Assembly: GCA_030590715.1 (NCBI GenBank)
Contig: JAUVCU010000019.1
Location: 1 to 11,948 of the forward strand
Length of the DNA: 11,948 bases
Source of the DNA: Lentisphaeria bacterium
Lineage (GTDB): Bacteria > Verrucomicrobiota > Lentisphaeria > Victivallales > JAUVCU01
Reading direction: 5' to 3'
The translations under genes were made by a program, and so were the position numbers. The notes beneath the pieces are model-generated. The model did no database searches, was not told the origin of the DNA, and saw only the letters and a list, made by a program, of their open reading frames with translations. The first letter of the stretch is position 1. Each line of letters starts with the position of its first letter. Below, in pieces: positions 6,849 through 11,948 of the stretch.

Positions 6849-7421
6849 TTATTTACTTGCGATTATCCCTTGTAGGTAACTGGCCAGTTTAGAGTCTACG
6901 CAATATCCACTTTTAACTGATTCTGTTATGTAAGCTTCAAGATCTTCTTTTTTTACTGTTATTGTTTCTATTTCTTCTCCAACTTCCAGCTGTTGTTTTA
7001 CATTTTGATTCTCTGCTAGATTTTCATCAATTGTTACGATAGCAATATTTACATTTTCACTTGTAAGCCCTGGAGAGCTGTAAGTTGGCGGGGTTATAAA
7101 GTTTATTGCTCCGGTGTAACCTGTTTCTTCCAAAAGTTCTCTTAAGGCCGTTTTTTCAGCTGTTTCACCTTCATCAATAAGTCCTGCAGGAAATTCGAGG
7201 ACAAATTCATTTGCCGGCGGACGAAACTGACGCACAAGTATTAATCTGTTAGACGGCTGCAGTGTTGCTATTACAGCAACAGCTCCATTGAACTTTTTCC
7301 TGTCTGCCGATTCCCAATTTCTTAGGACTCCATTGCTATCTTTATAGGTTAAATTATTAAGTTCTAACCACGAGCCATCTGATATCTTTTCTTTTTTGTT
7401 GATTGAGTGTGTGTTTGTCAT
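6849..7421 (-). CDS. Nudix hydrolase, ADP-ribose pyrophosphatase type
   Basis: The 190-residue protein carries a complete Nudix box at residues 80-102: Gly80, Glu86, then RELLEETGY (94-102), fitting GX5EX7REUXEEXGU with all metal-binding glutamates. The upstream VRQFRPPANEFVLEFPAG and downstream SSPGLTSE stretches are typical of the ADP-ribose/sugar-nucleotide branch, which splits ADP-ribose to AMP and ribose 5-phosphate. Other sugar nucleotides are possible substrates; the sequence alone does not decide. The ATG at 7421 has GAGAAG about nine bases upstream. The gene is convergent with the histidine kinase, with only 30 bases between the stop codons, and divergent from the coaE side. A leftward TATACT with a weak TTAAGT, 16 bases apart, upstream of the gene may be its promoter. 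Confidence 0.9.
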   Translation of the reverse strand: MTNTHSINKKEKISDGSWLELNNLTYKDSNGVLRNWESADRKKFNGAVAVIATLQPSNRLILVRQFRPPANEFVLEFPAGLIDEGETAEKTALRELLEETGYTGAINFITPPTYSSPGLTSENVNIAIVTIDENLAENQNVKQQLEVGEEIETITVKKEDLEAYITESVKSGYCVDSKLASYLQGIIASK

Positions 7422-7502
7422 GTTTTAGTACTTCTCTTTTTTTCATAATAGTATAAAATCATCTTGTAAATACTTAACATACAGCAATATTGAACTTTAG
7501 AA

Positions 7503-7679
7503 ATGAAAGAAGTCACCGTACTTATGGACTCTTTACCTCATAAGAATCTTCATCTTTATCGAACAAATTTAATAGTTGTATATTTAATTTATTTTTCGAA
7601 TTTTATTTATATCTCAAAAAACAATCCTAATAATGACAGAATCAAGAATTCTTATCATATCACAAAAGCACTAATCTAA
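7503..7679 (+). CDS. Possible small protein ending on the coaE start codon
   Basis: An open frame of 58 codons begins at ATG 7503 and stops with TAA at 7677-7679; the last A of the stop is the first base of the coaE ATG (TAATG). The predicted peptide starts MKEVTVLMDSLPHKN, has one hydrophobic stretch (LIVVYLIYFSNFIYI, about residues 24-38) and ends polar. A 59-codon run without a stop is unusual in sequence this rich in A and T. However, it has no Shine-Dalgarno sequence, I recognise no homologue, and its codons simply mirror the AT-rich background. It fills most of the 257-base gap (7422-7678), which otherwise holds only weak promoter-like matches. It may be a leader peptide coupled to coaE or a chance frame. 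Confidence 0.25.
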   Translation: MKEVTVLMDSLPHKNLHLYRTNLIVVYLIYFSNFIYISKNNPNNDRIKNSYHITKALI

Positions 7680-8272
7680 TGAAAATAGCACTAACAGGTG
7701 GTGTGGGCTGCGGTAAAAGTACAGCTCTTAAAATGTTGCATGAATTAGGCTGGAAAGTCATTGATGCTGATCAGATTTGCCATGAAATTTACGAAAAAGA
7801 GCCTGAGTTACTTATGGACTTATTCGGAGATAGGTGGGGAACCGAGAATGTTTTAAGCGTTGATGGAGAGATAGACCGTAAAAAAATAGCTCAAATTGTT
7901 TTTGAAGATGAAGTTGAACTGCAGTGGTTAAACAGTGTTTTTCACCCTCTTATAATGGATAGAGCAGAAAAGAAGATCGGCAATGAGAATGAAGTGATCT
8001 TTGATGTGCCTTTGCTTTTTGAGGCAGAGTGGGATAAGCATTTTGATGTTGTCGTAAGTATATGGACAAATAAAGAAATTCAATTCTCAAGGCTCGTCGA
8101 AAGGGGCTGGAATCAGAAAGAAATTACCCGAAGGCTGGAAAGTCAGCTTAGCTCGGACAAGAAATTGGAGCTAGCCGATTACGGATTAATCAATTCCGGC
8201 AATATTAAACATTTAAATAAACAGATTGAAAGTTTAGATATAAAACTAAGGAGTCAAATTAATGGATGCTGA
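7679..8272 (+). CDS. coaE: Dephospho-CoA kinase
   Basis: The 197-residue cytosolic enzyme performs the last step of coenzyme A synthesis, phosphorylating the 3' hydroxyl of dephospho-CoA. The P-loop GGVGCGKST is at residues 7-15, DAD (29-31) carries the catalytic aspartate, and PLLFEAEWDKHFDVVV is the family CoA-domain core. The R-rich lid (RLVERGWNQKEITRRLESQ) and ADYGLINSG end are also typical. Length is normal for the family (about 200). The start is fixed: an in-frame TGA at 7634-7636 and no other start codon between. Unusually, no Shine-Dalgarno sequence precedes it. Its 3' end overlaps rho by 11 bases, so the two are co-transcribed and probably translationally coupled. Confidence 0.94.
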   Translation: MKIALTGGVGCGKSTALKMLHELGWKVIDADQICHEIYEKEPELLMDLFGDRWGTENVLSVDGEIDRKKIAQIVFEDEVELQWLNSVFHPLIMDRAEKKIGNENEVIFDVPLLFEAEWDKHFDVVVSIWTNKEIQFSRLVERGWNQKEITRRLESQLSSDKKLELADYGLINSGNIKHLNKQIESLDIKLRSQINGC

Positions 8273-9959
8273 AAGCAAAGAAATCCAGGACGAAAATGCG
8301 GAGCCTAAAGTGGCCGCTACTAAAGTAGCAACAGAAGAAGCTCCCAAAAAAGTAAAGAAGCCAGCCGCAAAAAAAGCGCCTGCAAAAAAGGCTCCAGCTA
8401 AAAAAGCGGCGCCAAAGAAAGCTTCTCCAAAGAAAACTGCAGAAAAAGAGGTTCAAACTACAGAAGAAGTTAAACCTGCCGAAGAAGTCGCGAAAGTACA
8501 ACCTAATCTTGAAGCAAGTGCTCCGACTCAAGAGCCTGCTGTTGATAGTAAACCCTCAGAAGAATCTGGTGACAATTCGAAACCTTCAGATCACTCATCG
8601 GACAAAAAAGAGCGCTATCATAATAAAAAAGCTGGTTACGGTGATAACCGCAATAAAAAACATGGGCACAAGGGTAAGAAAGAACAGCACAGAGACAAAC
8701 CTGCACCTAGTCTGAATATCTCAGAGCTTCAACAAAAGACTATGGGTGACCTCAATAAAATGGGACAAGAACTTAATGTTGAAGGTGTTGGTGCTCTTGA
8801 GAAATCCAGCCTTATTTTTGAGATTCTTAAAGCCAATGCTGAAAAAAGTGGATCTATGTACGGAAGTGGATACCTTGAAATTCTTCCTGACGGTTTCGGT
8901 TTCCTTCGCTCCGCTGAATACAGCTATACTCCGAGTACCGAAGATATTTATGTGAGCCCATCTCAAATTCGACGATTCTCTCTTAAAACTGGTGATTTTG
9001 TTGCCGGACAGATTCGATCTCCCCGCGAAAAAGAGCGTTTCTTCGCAATGCTCAAAGTTGAATCAATTAACAAGGATTCTCCTGAAAAAAAGAAGCAGAC
9101 TATTCCATTTAAAAGTCTTACACCTCTGTTCCCAACAGAGCGTTTGATTCTTGAAAATGATCCTAAAGATTTTTCAACAAGAATTATAGACCTTACAACT
9201 CCAATTGGTAAGGGACAGCGCGGACTTATTGTTGCGCCACCACGTACGGGTAAAACTGTTCTTATGCAGCAGATTGCAAATAGTATATCCACAAATAACC
9301 CTGAAGTAGAGCTTATTATTCTTCTTATTGATGAGCGTCCCGAAGAGGTTACAGATATGCAGCGTTCTGTTAAGGGCGAAGTTGTCAGCTCAACATTTGA
9401 TGAGCCGCCAGAGCGTCATGTTCAGGTTGCTGAAATGGTAATTGAGAAAGCAAAGCGACTTGTAGAATACGGTAAGGATGTTGTGATTCTACTAGATAGT
9501 ATTACTCGCCTTGCCCGTGCATATAACACAGTTCAGCCACACAGTGGTAAGATTCTTTCCGGTGGTGTTGATGCAAATGCTCTTCACAAACCAAAACGCT
9601 TCTTCGGTGCTGCTCGAAATATTGAAGAGGGTGGAAGTCTTACTATTTTGGCGACAGCTCTTATTGAGACTGGAAGTAAAATGGACGAGGTTATCTTTGA
9701 GGAATTCAAAGGTACAGGTAATATGGAGCTTAACCTTGACCGTTCGGTTTCAGACAAGCGTGTTTACCCTGCTGTAAATATCGAAAAGAGTGGAACTCGA
9801 AAAGAAGATCTTCTGGTTCATCCAGAGGAACTTCAGCGTATGTGGACTCTGAGAAAAGCTATGCACGGTGTCCCTCCGCATGAAGCTATTAATTTGATCA
9901 AAGGAAAGCTTGATAAAATTGAAAATAACATTGCATTTTTGATGACATTAAAGGTATAG
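8262..9959 (+). CDS. rho: Transcription termination factor Rho with long basic N-terminal extension
   Basis: The 565-residue protein is a hexameric RNA-dependent ATPase that ends transcription. Residues about 151-565 are a complete Rho: N-terminal helical domain from LNISELQQ (151); cold-shock RNA-binding fold with DGFGFLRS (210-217) and VSPSQIRRF (231-239); Walker A APPRTGKT (325-332); VILLDS Walker B; and the secondary RNA-binding R-loop GGVDANALHKPKRFFGAAR. Before it lies a 150-residue extension absent from E. coli Rho (419 aa): acidic start, Lys-Ala-Pro repeats (29-58), an acidic/Ser stretch, then a basic His/Lys/Gly-rich part (116-146). The AAGGAG at 8248-8253, eight bases before the ATG and inside coaE, fixes the start. 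ftsB follows 31 bases after the stop. Confidence 0.97.
   Translation: MDAESKEIQDENAEPKVAATKVATEEAPKKVKKPAAKKAPAKKAPAKKAAPKKASPKKTAEKEVQTTEEVKPAEEVAKVQPNLEASAPTQEPAVDSKPSEESGDNSKPSDHSSDKKERYHNKKAGYGDNRNKKHGHKGKKEQHRDKPAPSLNISELQQKTMGDLNKMGQELNVEGVGALEKSSLIFEILKANAEKSGSMYGSGYLEILPDGFGFLRSAEYSYTPSTEDIYVSPSQIRRFSLKTGDFVAGQIRSPREKERFFAMLKVESINKDSPEKKKQTIPFKSLTPLFPTERLILENDPKDFSTRIIDLTTPIGKGQRGLIVAPPRTGKTVLMQQIANSISTNNPEVELIILLIDERPEEVTDMQRSVKGEVVSSTFDEPPERHVQVAEMVIEKAKRLVEYGKDVVILLDSITRLARAYNTVQPHSGKILSGGVDANALHKPKRFFGAARNIEEGGSLTILATALIETGSKMDEVIFEEFKGTGNMELNLDRSVSDKRVYPAVNIEKSGTRKEDLLVHPEELQRMWTLRKAMHGVPPHEAINLIKGKLDKIENNIAFLMTLKV
8346..8435 (+). repeat. Lys-Ala-Pro repeat tract in the Rho N-terminus
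   Basis: Residues 29-58 of Rho repeat short units of the form APAKK, AAPKK and ASPKK, giving a purine-rich DNA tract. The pattern resembles the tails of histone H1-like bacterial proteins and should be disordered, highly basic and able to bind nucleic acid. Such tracts often vary in copy number between strains. Confidence 0.8.
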
Positions 9960-9990
9960 TAAAATCAAGTGTAAATAATTTAATAAAGTG

Positions 9991-10275
9991 ATGAAAATGA
10001 AACTGGGTAAATATAAAGCGTTTGTTATAGTTATAGCGATGGTGATTGCTATGATTAGTGCATTCAAGTTTTTGGTTTACCCTCATCACAGTAAATATTT
10101 GAAAATGAAAGCGCAGGCTCGAGAACTCGATCAGCAATTGATAGCTATCAATAGCGAATGTGTAACGTTGAATAAACTTGTTTATGATCTTGGGCATGAT
10201 CCTTCAGCCATTGAAAAAGTAGCACGGGAAAAGTTTGGCCTGTGTAAAGAAGGTGAGCGTTTTTACAGGTATTAA
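9991..10275 (+). CDS. FtsB/DivIC-family septum formation initiator
   Basis: The roughly 94-residue protein has the layout of small bitopic division proteins: a short basic N-terminus, one membrane helix (about residues 9-29, FVIVIAMVIAMISAFKFLV), then a periplasmic coiled coil (about 35-65, LKMKAQARELDQQLIAIN). A C-terminal segment, PSAIEKVAREKFGLCKEGE, is the FtsB/DivIC signature. In this family the protein joins FtsL and FtsQ to control septal wall synthesis. Three starts are possible (GTG 9988, ATG 9991, ATG 9997) and no clear ribosome binding site separates them; I give ATG 9991. It lies 31 bases after rho and before a strong terminator, so it is the last gene of the coaE-rho unit. Confidence 0.85.
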   Translation: MKMKLGKYKAFVIVIAMVIAMISAFKFLVYPHHSKYLKMKAQARELDQQLIAINSECVTLNKLVYDLGHDPSAIEKVAREKFGLCKEGERFYRY

Positions 10276-10300
10276 TGCCTGATACAATCAAAGTTCTTAA

Positions 10301-10340
10301 TAAACCCATGTATAATTCTTATACATGGGTTTATTTTTTT
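10301..10340 (+). terminator. Rho-independent terminator closing the coaE-rho-ftsB unit
   Basis: A perfect 15-bp stem (10301-10315 with 10319-10333) closes a three-base TTC loop and is followed by seven T residues (10334-10340). It has no mismatch and is the strongest terminator in the window. It is not built to work on the other strand. Confidence 0.96.
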
Positions 10341-10409
10341 AGCATATATAACTCACTTCTAATTTATTAATGAGATTAAATCGCGGTAGAAATCAGATCG
10401 TGCTCTTTA

Positions 10410-10449
10410 TTATTTCCTTTTTGAGTTCATAATATAAATTGTGTAAAAC
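10410..10449 (+). promoter_or_regulatory. Candidate promoter region of the NuoE-like gene
   Basis: Two overlapping matches with 17-base spacers are seen: TTATTT (10410-10415) with TATAAA (10433-10438), and TTGAGT (10421-10426) with TAAAAC (10444-10449). The second would leave a leader of only about 16 bases, so the first is more practical. The ribosome binding site AGGAG (10458-10462) is nine bases before the ATG. Confidence 0.35.
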
Positions 10450-10471
10450 TTAAATTCAGGAGTTATAAAAT

Positions 10472-10975
10472 ATGTTTTCTATAATCAATGAGTTGGAAGG
10501 TTACGGTCAGTTTTCTCAATATCTGAATGGTATAGATCTTGAGATGCCGGTGAGCCCTGAAGCTCTACTTATACCGACTTTAAATAAATGTCAGGAATTA
10601 TTCAGTTTTATCCCCGCTCAAGCTATCAAAGATATTGCATATACTTTGGAAATGAGTGAGGAGGTTGTCCAAGCGGCGATTGATGAACATCCTTATTTTA
10701 CAAAAGAAGTAAAGCAGCAGGTAAGGGTTAATGTTTGTGGCGGTCCTGTTTGTTATCAACGTGGATCATATGATATTTATGATGATGTTTGTAAACACCT
10801 TAATATCGAAAACGAAGTCAGCAGTGATGGTAAGATCTGCATTAAAAAGAGCCTTTGTCAGGGTAACTGTGCTTCTGCACCTGTAGCGACTATTAATGGC
10901 AAATCTTATAATAGAATTGAGAAGGAAGAGTTTCTTAAGCAGGTTGATAAAGAGATCGAAGATTCTAAAGACTAG
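10472..10975 (+). CDS. Stand-alone NuoE-like [2Fe-2S] thioredoxin-fold ferredoxin
   Basis: The 167-residue protein matches the 24-kDa (NuoE/HoxE/HydC-type) family: a helical N-terminal half with LNKCQELFSFIPAQAIKDIAYTL, then a thioredoxin-fold cluster domain. The four iron-sulfur ligands are Cys89 and Cys94 (CGGPVC, CX4C) and Cys129 and Cys133 (CQGNC, CX3C), the spacing usual for NuoE. In complexes such as complex I or NAD-linked hydrogenases this subunit passes electrons to or from the flavin subunit. Here no nuoF-, hydrogenase- or formate dehydrogenase-like gene is adjacent, so its partner is unknown. The start has AGGAG nine bases upstream. No terminator follows. Family assignment is firm; the role is open. 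Confidence 0.85.
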   Translation: MFSIINELEGYGQFSQYLNGIDLEMPVSPEALLIPTLNKCQELFSFIPAQAIKDIAYTLEMSEEVVQAAIDEHPYFTKEVKQQVRVNVCGGPVCYQRGSYDIYDDVCKHLNIENEVSSDGKICIKKSLCQGNCASAPVATINGKSYNRIEKEEFLKQVDKEIEDSKD

Positions 10976-10985
10976 TACTTTGGAA

Positions 10986-11015
10986 TTGAACATATCTTTT
11001 GTTTTTTGATATAAT
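10986..11015 (+). promoter_or_regulatory. Promoter of the epimerase gene
   Basis: TTGAAC (10986-10991), an 18-base spacer and a perfect TATAAT (11010-11015) form the best -10 match in the window. The transcript should start near 11022 and give a leader of about 37 bases. Confidence 0.6.
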
Positions 11016-11028
11016 TTGAACCTGAAAC

Positions 11029-11046
11029 TTAATTTGATCATTAAGG
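11029..11046 (+). repeat. Short inverted repeat in the epimerase leader
   Basis: CTTAAT (11029-11034) and ATTAAG (11041-11046) form a perfect six-bp inverted repeat around TTGATC. It lies in the predicted leader and its right arm includes the start of the purine-rich AAGG...AGAG region before the ATG. It could affect ribosome access or be a binding site; the stem is AT-rich and weak. Confidence 0.3.
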
Positions 11047-11058
11047 TTAGAGTCATTT

Positions 11059-11948
11059 ATGAAAATATTAATCTCAGGTTCAACCGGTTTAATTGGTTCT
11101 GCTTTATCTGAATCCTTAATTTTTTCCGGCAATGAAGTTCTTACTCTGGCAAGGGGAGGTGATAGTATACCATCTCCTTGCTGGAACCCAGAAAATGGTT
11201 TTATTGATTTTGGAAAATACGGTCCATTTGATGCTATTATCCATCTTGCCGGCGAAAATCTTGCCGGCGGGCGATGGACAAATCAAAAAAAAGAAAAGAT
11301 AAAAAACAGCCGTATTCAGGGAACATCTCTCCTTGTTAAATATCTGATCGATAACTCTCTTCTTCCTAAAGTTTTTATTTGTGCTTCCGCTACCGGATTC
11401 TATGGGGACCGTCCAGAAATTGCTATTACCGAAAAAGACCATGTCGGTTCTGGCTTTCTTGCAGGAGTTTGCGATGGATGGGAGCGAGCTACTTATCCTC
11501 TGAAGGAGCGAGGCGTGCGAGTTGTTAATACCCGCTTTGGAGTTGTTTTATCTCCTGAAGGTGGTGCTCTTAAAAAAATGCTGAAACCTTTCAAATTTGG
11601 TGCTGGTGGAGTTATAGGTGATGGAGCACAGGGCTTCAGTTGGATTTCTATTGTCGATGTGGTTCGTGGTATAAAGTTTATTCTTGAAAATGAAACTTTA
11701 ACCGGGCCCGTAAATGTCACAGCTCCAAATCCTGTCTCGAATAAAGAATTTACTAAAGCTTTGGGGAGAGTTATTACTCGCCCGACATTCCTCAAAATGC
11801 CGAGACTAGCTGCTAAAATTATGATTGGTGAGCTCGCAGATGAGGTGTTGTTGAAAGGAGCAATGGTTCTCCCTGCTAAACTTCAGGAGTCCGGCTTTGA
11901 ATTTCTTCATCCGGAAATTGAACAAGCACTTAGAGAGTTACTCGCAGC
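11059..11948 (+). CDS. TIGR01777-family NAD(P)-dependent epimerase/dehydratase (YfcH-like), 3' end cut
   Basis: The frame runs from ATG 11059 to the right edge, giving 296 residues without a stop; E. coli YfcH is 297 residues, so only a few codons are likely missing. It is an extended short-chain dehydrogenase: GSTGLIG (7-13) is the NAD(P)-binding glycine motif. HLAGENLAGGRW followed by KKEKIKNSR is the TIGR01777 signature, and SATGFYGD holds the active-site tyrosine region. The C-terminal part (KMPRLAAKIMIGE, then LQESGFEFLHPEIEQAL) is the DUF1731-type tail. The substrate of this family is not established. The leader has an AGAG about six bases before the ATG and a strong TATAAT promoter, so it is transcribed on its own. 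Confidence 0.92.
   Translation, partial: MKILISGSTGLIGSALSESLIFSGNEVLTLARGGDSIPSPCWNPENGFIDFGKYGPFDAIIHLAGENLAGGRWTNQKKEKIKNSRIQGTSLLVKYLIDNSLLPKVFICASATGFYGDRPEIAITEKDHVGSGFLAGVCDGWERATYPLKERGVRVVNTRFGVVLSPEGGALKKMLKPFKFGAGGVIGDGAQGFSWISIVDVVRGIKFILENETLTGPVNVTAPNPVSNKEFTKALGRVITRPTFLKMPRLAAKIMIGELADEVLLKGAMVLPAKLQESGFEFLHPEIEQALRELLA

Noticed and set aside
6819..6860. Bidirectional terminator between the histidine kinase and the Nudix gene
   Set aside because: AATAA/TTATT around TGTCA is only a five-pair all-AT stem and overlaps the Nudix stop region.
8259..8531. Leftward frame rich in Phe, Arg, Ser and Cys opposite the start of rho
   Set aside because: It is the mirror of the Lys-Ala-Pro repeat codons of rho; the repeats remove stops on the other strand.
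1..11948. CRISPR array, tRNA, rRNA, riboswitch or insertion sequence
   Set aside because: No regularly spaced repeats, cloverleaf-like arms, conserved aptamer cores or transposase genes were seen on either strand.

Overview
The window looks like a chromosomal core region of a low-GC (about 40% by eye) Gram-negative bacterium, most likely a marine member of the Desulfovibrionales. This rests on the protein style (a NuoE-like protein with a CGGPVC motif, a Rho with a long lysine/alanine tail, a McsA/McsB pair next to Gram-negative envelope genes) and on my recollection of the group, not on a search. Pal, an outer-membrane lipoprotein, shows the cell is diderm. No tRNA, rRNA, transposon, phage module or CRISPR array was seen, and no gap between genes exceeds 300 bases.

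Layout. Bases 1-523 (minus) hold the 5' part of a branched-chain aminotransferase gene (ilvE). It is divergent from pal (717-1322, plus), which has a good promoter and a strong terminator. xerD (1393-2289, minus) converges on pal and is divergent from cysS (2422-3825, plus). Next come mcsA (3939-4475) and mcsB (4487-5548), an arginine-kinase adaptor and kinase pair, then an orphan PAS histidine kinase (5670-6818). A Nudix hydrolase of the ADP-ribose pyrophosphatase type (6849-7421, minus) converges on the kinase. Then follow coaE (7679-8272), rho (8262-9959) and an ftsB/divIC-like gene (9991-10275), closed by a perfect 15-bp terminator hairpin. A stand-alone NuoE-like [2Fe-2S] protein (10472-10975) and a nearly complete TIGR01777/YfcH-type epimerase (11059 to the right edge) complete the window.

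How the genes fit together. Two units look like real operons: mcsA-mcsB (11-base gap) and coaE-rho-ftsB (11-base overlap, then a short gap, one shared terminator). The rest are mostly single housekeeping genes with their own promoters: chromosome dimer resolution (XerD), tRNA charging (CysS), envelope anchoring (Pal), CoA synthesis (CoaE), termination (Rho), cell division (FtsB-like) and nucleotide clean-up (Nudix).

The points most worth a second look are: a complete McsA/McsB pair in a Gram-negative setting with no ctsR or clpC beside it; an inverted repeat placed at the predicted start of the mcsA transcript; the 150-residue basic N-terminal extension of Rho; an unlisted 58-codon frame that ends on the coaE start codon, which itself has no visible ribosome binding site; and the orphan NuoE-like protein. 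I found no clear evidence of a wholly new multi-gene system.
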